A stretch of DNA of 64,000 bases, from positions 3,100,001-3,164,000 of the forward strand of contig NZ_CP135990.1 of assembly GCF_030315915.2 (NCBI RefSeq), written 5' to 3'. The notes below the pieces were generated by a model that did no database searches, was not told where the DNA came from, and was given only the letters and a program-made list of their open reading frames with translations. The position numbers and the translations under genes were made by a program. Within the stretch, counting starts at the first letter, position 1, and the number at the start of each line of letters is the position of its first letter. Positions 8,373 to 17,860 of the stretch are shown piece by piece. Origin of the DNA: Providencia zhijiangensis (GTDB lineage: Bacteria > Pseudomonadota > Gammaproteobacteria > Enterobacterales > Enterobacteriaceae).

Positions 8373-9952
8373 TACTTACAAGTCCACTTCCATTCATCGA
8401 CGTTATTTAACACAGACCAAGAGCCGTGAATTTCAGGGGCACTTTTACCTAAATCAACGCATTGATTTGATAAGTAAATATGCTGAACATTCATCAACCA
8501 TGCCCATGCTGCATCCCCTTGGATACCAACGCCTACTTTGCCATTCCAGTCCACTTGCTGCCATAGCGGGATAGCGGCATCTTGGTCCGGTTGGCGTAGC
8601 GCTTCTTCGATAATTTCATCCACCGCTGGGTTTTTATAGTAACCCGCATTGTAGAAGCCGACACCAGCGGCTTTGCTACTGTAGTTATGGACTAACTCCA
8701 TTGGATCGAGGCTACCCCAACCAAACAGTGTCGGATTGGCATGCATATGCAATTCAACGGTTTCCCAACTGCCTGATTTTAAATCCATTTCAATACCGAG
8801 CGGTTTTAAGCTTGAGCGAATGGCTTGCGCTAAATCACGGCGAGTCGTGTCCCCACTGGCATACCATAGGGTTAATTTCGCTACTTTGCCGTTTTTCTCT
8901 CTTAAACCCTCTTTATTCAGCTTCCAGCCAGCCTCTTCCAAAATGGCTTTCGCTTTGTCTAAATCCCCATCTTTGAATGACGACTTAGGGTTATTCCAAG
9001 GTAACCCAGCGACACCGGTATAAGCAGGGACAGCAAAACCTTCAAGAACAGATTCCGCCAACAGCTTGCGGTCTAATGCATAGTTAATGGCTTTACGAAT
9101 AGCTACATCGGAGGTGATATCGTTACCAATTGGGTTGCCCTGCGCATCTTTTTCGCCAGCAGGTGGAATAGGGAATGAGATCCCACGGTTTTCCACGCTG
9201 TAACGCTCAATCAACTTCATGTTAGGGACATTATTGGCGTTGCTTGCCACTGCTGGTGGAATGCGTACAACCTCAAGCTGAGCGCTCTGTGCAGCAGCAA
9301 ATGCGGCATCTTCATCAAGGAACACAAACACCATTTTGCCGTAATCATTTTTAGGACCGGCATAGTAAGGGTTTTGCTCAACAATCAGTTGTTGACCCGG
9401 TTGGAAAGCCACTAAACGGTATGGACCTGCCCCAATCGGCTTATGCGCGTAAGTTTTTGCATCGTACTTATCCGCAGAGACGATCCCTAACGATCCCAAC
9501 ACGTTGATAAAGGTACTTTGCGGGGAGGATAAAGTGATTTTCACGGTCAACGGATTAACTTCTTCGGCTTTCGCGAAGTTACCCATATCCACTTTACCGC
9601 CGCTCGCTGCCGCATTGTTGTAGCTGAAGACCACATCCTTTGCCGTTAACGGTGAGCCATCCGAGAATTTCAGATCCTTTTTCAAGGTCAGTATCCACTC
9701 TTTACCATCTGCATTATGCGTGTAGCTTTCGAGCATATAACTGTGCCAAGAAAGATCCGCTTTTTGCTTTAAGAGTGGGCTATGCAGGAGCAAGTAACTA
9801 CCGTGGCTCCAACCCAACATTGGGTCAAAACCTTCTGTGGGTTCTGCGCCAATGGCAAGTCGTAAAGTGTGTGTCGATGATGCGGGCTCAGCCGCTTGTG
9901 CTTGCAGGGTTAATCCCATTAAACACATGGCAACCGCTAATTTTTTAATCAT
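8372..9952 (-). CDS. nikA: Periplasmic nickel-binding protein of the Nik/Ynt ABC importer
   Basis: This 526-residue SBP_bac_5 family protein has a Sec signal peptide (MIKKLAVAMCLMGLTLQAQA, cleavage after AQA). Family motifs include GKEWILTLKKDLKFSDGSPL, the conserved DVVFSYNN and PIGAGPYRL, and the C-terminal WGSLDP. It captures substrate and delivers it to NikBC. Nickel specificity is inferred from its place directly behind hypE; the general family also takes peptides, and it is more like the Ynt/NikZ type than E. coli NikA. The start has GAGGG upstream. Confidence 0.82.
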   Translation of the reverse strand: MIKKLAVAMCLMGLTLQAQAAEPASSTHTLRLAIGAEPTEGFDPMLGWSHGSYLLLHSPLLKQKADLSWHSYMLESYTHNADGKEWILTLKKDLKFSDGSPLTAKDVVFSYNNAAASGGKVDMGNFAKAEEVNPLTVKITLSSPQSTFINVLGSLGIVSADKYDAKTYAHKPIGAGPYRLVAFQPGQQLIVEQNPYYAGPKNDYGKMVFVFLDEDAAFAAAQSAQLEVVRIPPAVASNANNVPNMKLIERYSVENRGISFPIPPAGEKDAQGNPIGNDITSDVAIRKAINYALDRKLLAESVLEGFAVPAYTGVAGLPWNNPKSSFKDGDLDKAKAILEEAGWKLNKEGLREKNGKVAKLTLWYASGDTTRRDLAQAIRSSLKPLGIEMDLKSGSWETVELHMHANPTLFGWGSLDPMELVHNYSSKAAGVGFYNAGYYKNPAVDEIIEEALRQPDQDAAIPLWQQVDWNGKVGVGIQGDAAWAWLMNVQHIYLSNQCVDLGKSAPEIHGSWSVLNNVDEWKWTCK

Positions 9953-9982
9953 ATATCCCTCTAATCGGTGATTTTTTCATTT

Positions 9983-10003
9983 CGGTACCGTTTTCAGGTA
10001 CCG
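9983..10003. repeat. Inverted repeat between hypE and nikA
   Basis: CGGTACC and GGTACCG arms separated by 7 bases can form a 7-bp hairpin in the hypE-nikA intergenic mRNA (70 bases). No T-run follows, so it is more likely an mRNA processing or stability element than a full terminator. It does not match the NikR operator half-site GTATGA. Confidence 0.5.
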
Positions 10004-10022
10004 TTTATTAGGGTACAAATAA

Positions 10023-11048
10023 CTAACAAATTCGAGGTAATGGCTCGCTATGTGGCAAATCTAACAGTCGGGAAGCGCCAAAAATACCCACCAGCTTCAC
10101 CTGTTTATTCTCTGTCACACAACCAATGGTTTTGGCATTAACGCCTAATGGATGTTGATGTAATGTGGCTAAAACTTGCTGTTCAGCTTCAGGTTTCACC
10201 ACAATCACTAATTTGCCTTCGTTGGCAAAATTAAGAGGTTCTAAGCCTAATAATTCGCACACTCCACGAACGGCGGAAGATACGGGTAAATCCCCTTCGT
10301 TGATGGAAATACCGCAGCCACTGGCCTGCGCAAACTCATGCAAAATGGCATTCACACCACCACGAGTGGCATCACGGAGTGCACGAACACCGTCAATATC
10401 ACGTAGAGGCTCAATAATCGGAGTTAAAACCGCACAATCGCTGCTGAGTTGCCCTTCTAAGCCGAGCTGTTCACGCAAGTTTAAAATGGTCGCACCATGG
10501 TCGCCCAGTGTTCCACTGACAATCACTTTATCTCCCGCTTGAATTTGCTGAGCGCCCCAATGAATTTCGGTTGGGATCACACCAATGCCTGCAGTATTGA
10601 TAAACACTTTATCCGCCGCGCCACGCTGTACAACCTTGGTATCCCCTGTCACGATCTGCACTCCCGCCGCTTTAGCGGTTACCGCCATGGATTCCACAAT
10701 GGTTTGCAAATCTGACAATGGCAGACCTTCTTCAAGGATAAAACCGCAAGAGAGGTATTTGGGAACAGCACCGCTAACCGCGACGTCATTCACCGTACCG
10801 CAAACTGCCAGTTTCCCAATATTGCCACCGGGGAAAAAAATAGGGTCAATAACATAGCTATCAGTACTGAATGCTAAACGGTCACCTAATGCGGTCATTT
10901 CTGCCAGAGAAAGGCGCGCTTGGTCTTCACGTTCATCGAGAGCTTGGTTAGCGAAAGCCTGTAAAAACAGCTGTTCAATCAGCTGCTGCATGGCTAGGCC
11001 ACCGCTACCATGAGCCATAGTAACCACATTTTTAGAATCCGAGCTCAT
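10023..11048 (-). CDS. hypE: Hydrogenase maturation carbamoyl dehydratase HypE
   Basis: This 341-residue PurM/AIR-synthase-like protein makes the cyanide ligands of the NiFe centre by ATP-dependent dehydration of a carbamoyl group placed on its C-terminal cysteine by HypF. The required tail PRIC (residues 338-341) is intact. N-terminal MAHGSGG, ATP-site FSTDSYVIDPIFFPGGNIG and GDTKVV motifs are visible. It starts one base after hypD's stop and is last of hypBCDE, leading into the nickel importer. Confidence 0.97.
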   Translation of the reverse strand: MSSDSKNVVTMAHGSGGLAMQQLIEQLFLQAFANQALDEREDQARLSLAEMTALGDRLAFSTDSYVIDPIFFPGGNIGKLAVCGTVNDVAVSGAVPKYLSCGFILEEGLPLSDLQTIVESMAVTAKAAGVQIVTGDTKVVQRGAADKVFINTAGIGVIPTEIHWGAQQIQAGDKVIVSGTLGDHGATILNLREQLGLEGQLSSDCAVLTPIIEPLRDIDGVRALRDATRGGVNAILHEFAQASGCGISINEGDLPVSSAVRGVCELLGLEPLNFANEGKLVIVVKPEAEQQVLATLHQHPLGVNAKTIGCVTENKQVKLVGIFGASRLLDLPHSEPLPRIC

Positions 11049-11049
11049 T

Positions 11050-12162
11050 TTACGCCTCCCGACGATATTGGTAATACGCGGCGCAGGCTCCTTCAGAAGA
11101 GACCATCAACGCGCCAAATGCCGTTTGTGGTGTACAACGTTGCCCAAACAGCGGGCATTCATTTGGTTTACAGCGCCCCGTGAGCACATCACCACAACGT
11201 GCTTGAGGGTCATCCGACACTTGATGAGGCTGGATATTAAAACGCAGCTCCGCATCGAATGTTTGGTAATCAAGGGTTAACTGCACACCTGAACCCGCAA
11301 TTTCGCCTAATCCGCGCCACTCACTAGTGGCTTTCAGTTCAAACACATCATCCAAGGCTTTCAGTGCCAGCAAGTTGCCTTCATCCGCCACAATGCGCTT
11401 ATATTGGTTTTCTACCTCACAGCGACCATCCGCAATTTGATCCACCAGCATGGCAAGAGATTGCAAAATATCGAGGGGTTCAAACCCTGTAACTACCAGC
11501 GGTTTATGGAATTCTTGGGTAATAAATTGATAAGGATGGGCGCCAATCACCATACTGACGTGACCCGGCGCAAGGAAGCCATCAATTCGCACATCAGGCT
11601 GTTCAAGCAGGCTACGAAGGGTTGGGATAATAGTGATATGTTGGCAAAATACCGAAAAGTTTTTCACTTGGCGTAAACGCGCTTGTTGTAGTGTCAGTGC
11701 GGTACTCGGCATGGTGGTTTCAAACCCCAAACCGAAAAACACCACTTCACGTTCAGGGTTTTGCTGGGCAAGATTTAACGCGTCTAAAGGTGAATAAACG
11801 ATCCGCACATCCGCCCCGCGGCGTTTCGCGTCCAGCAAAGAGCCATTTTTACCCGGCACACGCATCGCATCGCCATAAGTGCAGAAAATCACTTCAGGAC
11901 GTTCAGCAATTTCAATGCAGCCATCAATTCGTCCCATCGGCAGTACACAGACAGGGCAGCCTGGTCCGTGCACAAATTCAATTTCAGGAGGAAGAAGCTG
12001 GTCGATACCAAACTTAAAGATAGCGTGGGTGTGACCACCGCACACTTCCATTAACTGCAATGGGCGCTGCTTGGCTCTTGGGATATCCGCAATACGCTTG
12101 CGGATATGCGCCAATAAGGCTTTTGCCAAGGCTGGGTCGCGAAACTCATCGACGTACTGCAT
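11050..12162 (-). CDS. hypD: Hydrogenase maturation scaffold HypD
   Basis: This 370-residue iron-sulfur protein, with HypC, carries the Fe(CN)2CO moiety during assembly. Conserved family motifs are [26 protein letters not shown] (the CxxC redox pair), [10 protein letters not shown] and GFETT, plus C-terminal cysteines ([21 protein letters not shown]) that ligate the 4Fe-4S cluster. Length matches E. coli HypD. It overlaps hypC by 17 bases. Confidence 0.97.
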   Translation of the reverse strand: MQYVDEFRDPALAKALLAHIRKRIADIPRAKQRPLQLMEVCGGHTHAIFKFGIDQLLPPEIEFVHGPGCPVCVLPMGRIDGCIEIAERPEVIFCTYGDAMRVPGKNGSLLDAKRRGADVRIVYSPLDALNLAQQNPEREVVFFGLGFETTMPSTALTLQQARLRQVKNFSVFCQHITIIPTLRSLLEQPDVRIDGFLAPGHVSMVIGAHPYQFITQEFHKPLVVTGFEPLDILQSLAMLVDQIADGRCEVENQYKRIVADEGNLLALKALDDVFELKATSEWRGLGEIAGSGVQLTLDYQTFDAELRFNIQPHQVSDDPQARCGDVLTGRCKPNECPLFGQRCTPQTAFGALMVSSEGACAAYYQYRREA

Positions 12163-12442
12163 CTGTTGCTCCCGAATTTAGCCCTGTAAAGTCCCCCACT
12201 TCATGGTCTAACTGGCTCATCGCCGTTAGCGCATCAAGGGTGGCTTGAGCCTCTTCTTCGTTAATCACACTCATTGCAAAGCCAACGTGTACCAAGACCC
12301 ATTGGCCTAGCAGATCTGCCGTGTCACCTTCACAAATTAGCCCAATGTTCACGTCGCGTTTTACTCCACAAACATCAACTTGCGCCAATTGGTGGACATC
12401 TTCGCCCACCGCAACGATTTTACCCGGTATTCCTAAGCACAT
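12146..12442 (-). CDS. hypC: Hydrogenase maturation chaperone HypC/HybG
   Basis: This 98-residue chaperone starts at the ATG at 12442, giving [10 protein letters not shown]; cysteine 2 is essential for holding the iron moiety with HypD, so longer in-frame starts are wrong. The OB-fold body [15 protein letters not shown] and [12 protein letters not shown] is typical. It serves HybC, like E. coli HybG, the only HypC paralogue in this locus. Its first 10 bases overlap the hypB stop. Confidence 0.95.
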   Translation of the reverse strand: MCLGIPGKIVAVGEDVHQLAQVDVCGVKRDVNIGLICEGDTADLLGQWVLVHVGFAMSVINEEEAQATLDALTAMSQLDHEVGDFTGLNSGATDAVRR

Positions 12443-13518
12443 AGCTGAGTCTCCAGCCATGCTAACCAAGCATCCATCCCTTCACCGCTAGTGGCAGAGA
12501 CTTTGATCACTTGGATATTCGGATTCACCCGTTTTGCATTAGCAATGCATGCTTCGACATCAAAATGCAGGTACGGCAGCAAGTCGATTTTATTGAGGAT
12601 CATAATGTCTGATGCCGCAAACATATGCGGGTATTTCAAGGGTTTGTCTTCACCTTCAGTGACAGACAGCACCGCAACTTTATGACGTTCCCCCAGATCA
12701 AAACTTGCCGGACAGACTAAGTTCCCAACGTTTTCAATGAATAGCAGGCTGTTCTCATCCAAACCTAAACGGTCAACCGCATCATGCACCATTTGCGCAT
12801 CTAAGTGGCAGCCTTTACCGGTATTAACCTGAATGGCAGGTACACCCGTTTCACGAATACGCTGAGCATCATTGGTGGTCTGCTGATCCCCTTCAATCAC
12901 CGCGCAGTTCAATTTGTCACGCAGACGCAATAAGGTTTCAGTCAGTAAGGTAGTTTTACCGGAGCCAGGGCTTGAAACGAGGTTCAATGCCAAAATATTT
13001 TTTGCCGCAAAATCTTCGCGGTTATGCTCGGCTAGATGGTTGTTTTTATCCAGAACATCCATCTCAATTTGTAACATACGTTTTTGGCTGATACCCGGCG
13101 CATGAGTTCCCGCTTCACCTTGTCCATAATCGAGGTCATGGTGGTCACCTGCGGGGGCAAAAGTGGATTCCGCTTCATGGCTATGGTCATGAGCATGATC
13201 ATGGGAATGCGGATGCTCGTGCTTATGTTTATGCTTATGTTTTTCAATCTTCACACCACAGGTTTCGGGCTCAGATTGATAGTAGTGGTTCACATCACCT
13301 TGATGATAATAATGGTGATGAATAATCACCGTTTTACCACTATGTTCTGCTGCATGACTGTGGTCGTGGTGATGATGGTCGTGGTCATGATGATCATGGG
13401 CATGCCCATGAGAATGATGGTGATCATGTCCATGGTGGTGGTCATGATCATGGTGATGTTGATGCTCATCACCTTCAATTCTGCGCTCTCCCGAAGCACA
13501 GCCACAAGTACTACACAT
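12433..13518 (-). CDS. hypB: Hydrogenase nickel incorporation GTPase HypB with a very His-rich N-terminus
   Basis: This 361-residue SIMIBI GTPase delivers nickel to the hydrogenase large subunit with HypA. The N-terminus MCSTCGC is the high-affinity metal motif. Residues about 18-143 form a low-complexity stretch with roughly 44 histidines, interrupted by a tyrosine-rich segment ([15 protein letters not shown]) and a HKHKHKHEH run. The G domain begins near residue 150: P-loop [27 protein letters not shown] metal site, ENVGNLVCP and NKID. A poly-His tract of this kind is known for nickel storage in other HypB proteins (for example Bradyrhizobium); E. coli HypB lacks it. Confidence 0.96.
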   Translation of the reverse strand: MCSTCGCASGERRIEGDEHQHHHDHDHHHGHDHHHSHGHAHDHHDHDHHHHDHSHAAEHSGKTVIIHHHYYHQGDVNHYYQSEPETCGVKIEKHKHKHKHEHPHSHDHAHDHSHEAESTFAPAGDHHDLDYGQGEAGTHAPGISQKRMLQIEMDVLDKNNHLAEHNREDFAAKNILALNLVSSPGSGKTTLLTETLLRLRDKLNCAVIEGDQQTTNDAQRIRETGVPAIQVNTGKGCHLDAQMVHDAVDRLGLDENSLLFIENVGNLVCPASFDLGERHKVAVLSVTEGEDKPLKYPHMFAASDIMILNKIDLLPYLHFDVEACIANAKRVNPNIQVIKVSATSGEGMDAWLAWLETQLCA

Positions 13519-13644
13519 AATGATTACTCCATAAGTGAGTGATGAAGTTAGCTTAGTGCAACATCAGAAAAATAGGTTGATTCACCGCAAGGTCAATTCA
13601 CAATTTTCGCTCTAAATCACACAAAAGGTTCTTAGATCAAAAAT

Positions 13645-13986
13645 CTATTCGATTTCTAATTCTTTGATTCGCAGGCTGTCACCGTTCTCAACTTTGAGGT
13701 TAAAACCGTGACATTTAGGGCAAGCGGCGTCGTGAGTGTGAACATCAACACTTTCACTACAATCCCAACACCATGCTTGAGCAGGACGATACAGGATATG
13801 CAATTGACTACCGTGTGCCACAGTTCCGCGGCACGCGATATCAAAACAAAAACGAAGGGCGCTCTCTTCAATACAAGAGAGCGCGCCAATTTCCAACCAA
13901 ACGCCGGTCACCTTTTTCACCTGATGCTGTCTTACTTGCTGTTCAATGATCTCAACAGCACTTTGGCATAAAGAGACTTCATGCAT
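13645..13986 (-). CDS. hybF: Hydrogenase maturation nickel chaperone HypA/HybF
   Basis: This 113-residue metallochaperone binds nickel through the N-terminal MHE motif (His2) and zinc through two cysteine pairs (CWDC and CPKC). It passes nickel to the large subunit in a complex with HypB. Its place directly after hybE makes it the HybF-type paralogue. It shares a base with the hybE stop. A gap of 126 bases separates it from hypB, where a separate promoter could act. Confidence 0.95.
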   Translation of the reverse strand: MHEVSLCQSAVEIIEQQVRQHQVKKVTGVWLEIGALSCIEESALRFCFDIACRGTVAHGSQLHILYRPAQAWCWDCSESVDVHTHDAACPKCHGFNLKVENGDSLRIKELEIE

Positions 13987-14486
13987 TATTGGTCTCCCAG
14001 ATAACGAGCGAACACAGCGCGACGTTCCGGTGATTTAGGGACATTGGGATCCGTCACAGGTAAAGAAAGCAACATCCGCGCGCAGTCATCAGCCAGATGT
14101 TCACCCTGCGTTGCAGTTAGCTTTCTGTCTAATGGCGACATTAATGAACACGCCAAATATTGAGTTAGTCCTTCCAGTTCCCCAACGGTGTAAGTCATTT
14201 CGCCGTAAGGGAGAATCAAACCGAGTTTCTCCCCAACAACACGATGCTCCCAATATTGGTCAGGACCCGGCAGGATGATCGCACTCAACATCCAAGGGGT
14301 AATAACCGCCCCTACCCATTGATTTTCAAATAACGAAAATGCACTGGCATAGATGCCCATCGTCGGATGCAAGAAGGACAAATCATGCATCGATTGCTGA
14401 GCAACTCGTTCAAAAGCAGCCTGAACTAACGGCTGCGGATTTTGAGAGTAACCTTGGATCTCTTTTGGCATGGATTCATTAGGCAT
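13986..14486 (-). CDS. hybE: Hydrogenase-2 assembly chaperone HybE
   Basis: This 166-residue cytoplasmic chaperone of the HybE/HupJ family binds the Tat signal of the small subunit and delays export until the large subunit is mature. Family sequence LFENQWVGAVITPWMLSAIILPGPDQYW is clear, resembling a rubredoxin-like C-terminal region without cysteines. It overlaps hybD by 8 bases and hybF by 1. Confidence 0.95.
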   Translation of the reverse strand: MPNESMPKEIQGYSQNPQPLVQAAFERVAQQSMHDLSFLHPTMGIYASAFSLFENQWVGAVITPWMLSAIILPGPDQYWEHRVVGEKLGLILPYGEMTYTVGELEGLTQYLACSLMSPLDRKLTATQGEHLADDCARMLLSLPVTDPNVPKSPERRAVFARYLGDQ

Positions 14487-14973
14487 GGAGACACTCTTCT
14501 TTTGCGATAATCTCTAACCCTTCACTGCGTAGCACTTCGATCACTTTTTGCAGTGCAGGCTCTAATGCAGCTTGCCCCGTCGCCGTTAAACCGATATTCG
14601 GTTCTAACGATTCAGGCACAATCCCCACCAGTGTCAGACGCTTTGGAAACTCATCGGTTAGGTGCAGCGCCGATAACACATCGGAAAGCCCTAACTGATG
14701 GGGTGAGATTTTGCGGGTAAACAGCGCGGGTACTTCGGCATCGCGCAGAACTAAAATGCTGCCAGGCTGCTGACTCGACAGCACCACATCCGCAATAATC
14801 AGATGGTCGCGATCCGCCATGGCGCCAATCAGCTCCATACCAGCCGTTCCACCATCCAATACCTCAACACATTCTGGTAAGTGATAACGTTTTTCGAGTG
14901 CTTCAACAATGCGCACGCCGATGCCTTCATCACTCAGCAAAATATTACCAACACCTAAGACTAATATACGCAT
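14479..14973 (-). CDS. hybD: Hydrogenase-2 maturation endopeptidase HybD
   Basis: This 164-residue nickel-dependent protease (M52 family) removes the C-terminal tail of HybC after nickel insertion. The start is ATG 14973 (MRILVLGVGNILLSDEGIGVR), forming a TAATG overlap with hybC's stop; the longer frame upstream lies inside hybC. The nickel ligands of the family (Glu and Asp in the first third, and the His in PHQLGLSDVL) are present. Confidence 0.96.
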   Translation of the reverse strand: MRILVLGVGNILLSDEGIGVRIVEALEKRYHLPECVEVLDGGTAGMELIGAMADRDHLIIADVVLSSQQPGSILVLRDAEVPALFTRKISPHQLGLSDVLSALHLTDEFPKRLTLVGIVPESLEPNIGLTATGQAALEPALQKVIEVLRSEGLEIIAKEECLHA

Positions 14974-16676
14974 TACAGCACCTTCACCTTGGTCACTTCG
15001 GAGCCTTCTGTATCGACAATATGCACAGCACAAGACATGCATGGGTCGAAGGAGTGGATCGTTCTGACGACTTCCAATGGTTTAGATGGGTCTGCCACCG
15101 TAGTTCCGACTAACGCTTGCTCATAAGGGCCCGGCTCATCATTGAAATTACGTGGGCCTGAGTTCCATGTGGATGGAACAACGGCTTGATAGTTTTCGAT
15201 TTTACCGTCTTTTACGACAACCCAGTGGGATAACAGACCGCGAGGCACTTCACCAAAACCAACCCCTTTAATCACCGTATCTTGTGGGAAGTTTGGCTTG
15301 ATAAAAGTGGTGTGATCGCCTTTACCAATGTTATCTACCAGTGCTTGCCATTGAATCGACAGGGTTTCGTTTAATACGCAGCAACGAACAGTACGACCGA
15401 TAATACGACCTAATGTTGATTCGAGTTGGTCTTTGGTGATCGTGTTGCCTGTTAAGGTTTGATATAAACCGACGACATCATTAAAGTGTTTTTCAGTTGG
15501 TTCATGTTTCGCTGCCAGTTTGCACAGCAAATCAGCTAATGGGCCCACTTCCACGGTTTTATCATAGAAAGTTGGCGCTTTAACCCAAGAGTATTTACCG
15601 TCATCTTCCCAGCCAGTGTAGTCAGGAATAGTGGTACCTTCCCAAGGGGCTTGCGGCTCATTATCTTTGTACCAAGCATGCTTGCTGCTCTCTTTAATAC
15701 CGTTAATCAGGTATTCGTCAGTGTGGCTAGTGATTGGGCGATAAGTACTGAAATCCCCATTTTCCAGATAACCACCCGGTAGCAAGAAGCTGCCATTTTT
15801 GTTGTCCATTGGCATTTCAGGCACGCACATATAATGTTTGGCACCTTTACCCATTTCTAACCATTCAGGATAACCCGATGCAATCACTGCCGCGTCGATT
15901 TTGTATACTTGCTCGATAAAATCCCCTAAACGGTCAATAAAGGATTTCACGTACATTAAGCGCTCAAGGTTAAGCACCCCAAGACCATCAAGGTTGATTG
16001 GGTTAGCAACACCGCCCACCGCTAAGTTTTGAATATGCGGTGTTTTACCGCCCAGCAGTGCCACGATGCGGTTAGCATCACGCTGGCATTCCAATGCTTG
16101 CAGGTAGTGAGCCACCGCAATTAAGTTCACTTCAGGCGACAATTTCATCGCTGGGTGACCCCAATAGCCGTTGGCAAAAATACCTAACTGACCACTGGCA
16201 ACTAGATCTTTAATTTTGTTTTGAACGCGGGTGAACTCTTCAGGGCTGTTTAGCGACCATGTTGAGACCCCTTTAAGCATATTAGCCGCTTTGGTTGGAT
16301 CAGCTTTTAATGCAGATGTAATGTCTACCCAGTCCAATGCAGATAATTGATAGAAGTGCACAATATGGTCTTGGATAGTGTGCGCCGCCAAAATCATATT
16401 ACGGATATATTGTGCGTTAACAGGCACTTCAAGATTTAGTGCGCTTTCAATAGTACGCACAGAAATGATCCCGTGAACCGTGGTACATACCCCACAAATA
16501 CGCTGCATGATCATCCATGCATCGCGGGCATCTTTCCCTTTTACGATCTCTTCCATACCACGCCACATGGTGCCGGATGCCCACGCTTTAGTGACTTTTC
16601 CATCTTCGATTTCGCAATCAATGCGTAAGTGACCTTCGATACGAGTTACCGGGTCGATAGTTATACGTTGGCTCAT
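14973..16676 (-). CDS. hybC: Hydrogenase-2 large catalytic subunit HybC
   Basis: This 567-residue NiFe hydrogenase large subunit carries the active site on two cysteine motifs: RICGVCTTVH (C61, C64) and DPCMSCAVH near the C-terminus (C546, C549). HybD should cleave after His552, removing 15 residues. N-terminal ITIDPVTRIEGHLRIDCEIEDG is standard. It has no signal and is co-exported with HybO. Length is the same as E. coli HybC. Its ATG overlaps the hybB stop by four bases. Confidence 0.98.
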   Translation of the reverse strand: MSQRITIDPVTRIEGHLRIDCEIEDGKVTKAWASGTMWRGMEEIVKGKDARDAWMIMQRICGVCTTVHGIISVRTIESALNLEVPVNAQYIRNMILAAHTIQDHIVHFYQLSALDWVDITSALKADPTKAANMLKGVSTWSLNSPEEFTRVQNKIKDLVASGQLGIFANGYWGHPAMKLSPEVNLIAVAHYLQALECQRDANRIVALLGGKTPHIQNLAVGGVANPINLDGLGVLNLERLMYVKSFIDRLGDFIEQVYKIDAAVIASGYPEWLEMGKGAKHYMCVPEMPMDNKNGSFLLPGGYLENGDFSTYRPITSHTDEYLINGIKESSKHAWYKDNEPQAPWEGTTIPDYTGWEDDGKYSWVKAPTFYDKTVEVGPLADLLCKLAAKHEPTEKHFNDVVGLYQTLTGNTITKDQLESTLGRIIGRTVRCCVLNETLSIQWQALVDNIGKGDHTTFIKPNFPQDTVIKGVGFGEVPRGLLSHWVVVKDGKIENYQAVVPSTWNSGPRNFNDEPGPYEQALVGTTVADPSKPLEVVRTIHSFDPCMSCAVHIVDTEGSEVTKVKVL

Positions 16677-17860
16677 GCTTTACCTCGGGCCTGAGAAGGA
16701 CTTGAATTAGATTTTTTTATTGCTGGAATAATCGGTAATAGGCGAACTAACAAGATGTATGCGCACACCTCGATGGCCACAAAACCGATGGAAATTAATA
16801 TCTCTTCTGCGGTTGGGAAATAGTCATATCCACCGCCAGGATTGAAGGCGATCAGTGAGTAGCTCATACGCCATAGCGCAGAACCCAATAACATGCTTAA
16901 TCCACTGATATATAACCATCTTGAGTCAGTACGCAGGGATGGCATACGGAAGATAATCAGCGGGATCACCATTAATGCAGTCTCAATCCAGAACATCATG
17001 GCGTAGAAATCCATCGCCATCACATAGTGCATCTTGCCGCGGTAAATCAACTCACCGAAACGGCAAACCAAGAACAGCACTAAGAACACTTGAAGGATAT
17101 TGGTTAACTTAACAAACAGTGGTCGTTCATCAGCCCCTTGCCCTTTTAACGCTGACTGCAATAAAGAGCCTTCAAAAATCACAATGGAGAAACCCATAAT
17201 AAAGGCGGTCAGTAGCGATAATAGCGGCAACATTTCATAGCTTTGCCAAATCGGATGAACCTTATGCCCTGCGGCAATCATCAGTGAACCCATGGAAGAT
17301 TGGTGCATCATTGGCAGTAACGCACCCAATGCAATGATGAAAAACATCACTTTATTCAGGCGTTTTAATGACACTTTCCAATTAAAGCGTTCACAAATTG
17401 CAGGGGCAAACTCCAGCGCCATCACACCGATGTAGATAGTCATACATACCGCGGTTTCAAACAGCACGGAGTTAGTATTAAAGTACCCCGGAATATAGAA
17501 ATAAGGCAGGTTCCAGTAGCGACCCACGTCGATAGTGATAGACAAACCACCGAGAGAGTAACCAAACAGACTTGCCAGCAGTGCAGGACGCACTAACGGA
17601 TGATATTCACCGCGGTTAAAGACATACACTGCCCACGCTAACGCCCATCCACCACAAGCAAAACCAGTACCAATCAGTAAGTCGAAGGCAATCCAGATCC
17701 CCCATGGGTATCCACCGTTCAGATCAGAAACTGAACCCAGCCCAAAGACTAAACGTTTTACAATCAAAATCAGGCACAGGATGACGAACGGTCCGAAGAC
17801 AATCACTGGCCAACTGACTAAACGCCCACCTAGCGGCTGCTCTTTATCATGCGTTGCCAT
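16673..17860 (-). CDS. hybB: Hydrogenase-2 membrane subunit HybB
   Basis: This 395-residue NrfD-family integral membrane protein has about ten helices and passes electrons from HybA to the quinone pool. The start ATG 17860 ([14 protein letters not shown]) aligns with E. coli HybB; upstream in-frame methionines would fall in the hybA repeat tail. Conserved segments include [42 protein letters not shown] in discontinuous reading and the [14 protein letters not shown] loop. It overlaps the end of hybA by 14 bases. Confidence 0.95.
   Translation of the reverse strand: MATHDKEQPLGGRLVSWPVIVFGPFVILCLILIVKRLVFGLGSVSDLNGGYPWGIWIAFDLLIGTGFACGGWALAWAVYVFNRGEYHPLVRPALLASLFGYSLGGLSITIDVGRYWNLPYFYIPGYFNTNSVLFETAVCMTIYIGVMALEFAPAICERFNWKVSLKRLNKVMFFIIALGALLPMMHQSSMGSLMIAAGHKVHPIWQSYEMLPLLSLLTAFIMGFSIVIFEGSLLQSALKGQGADERPLFVKLTNILQVFLVLFLVCRFGELIYRGKMHYVMAMDFYAMMFWIETALMVIPLIIFRMPSLRTDSRWLYISGLSMLLGSALWRMSYSLIAFNPGGGYDYFPTAEEILISIGFVAIEVCAYILLVRLLPIIPAIKKSNSSPSQARGKA

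Noticed and set aside
9983..10003. NikR operator between hypE and nikA
   Set aside because: The GGTACC dyad does not match the GTATGA-N16-TCATAC operator.
13084..13542. 152-residue Met-rich open frame opposite hypB
   Set aside because: It is the complement of the CAT/CAC histidine tract; low complexity and no independent evidence.
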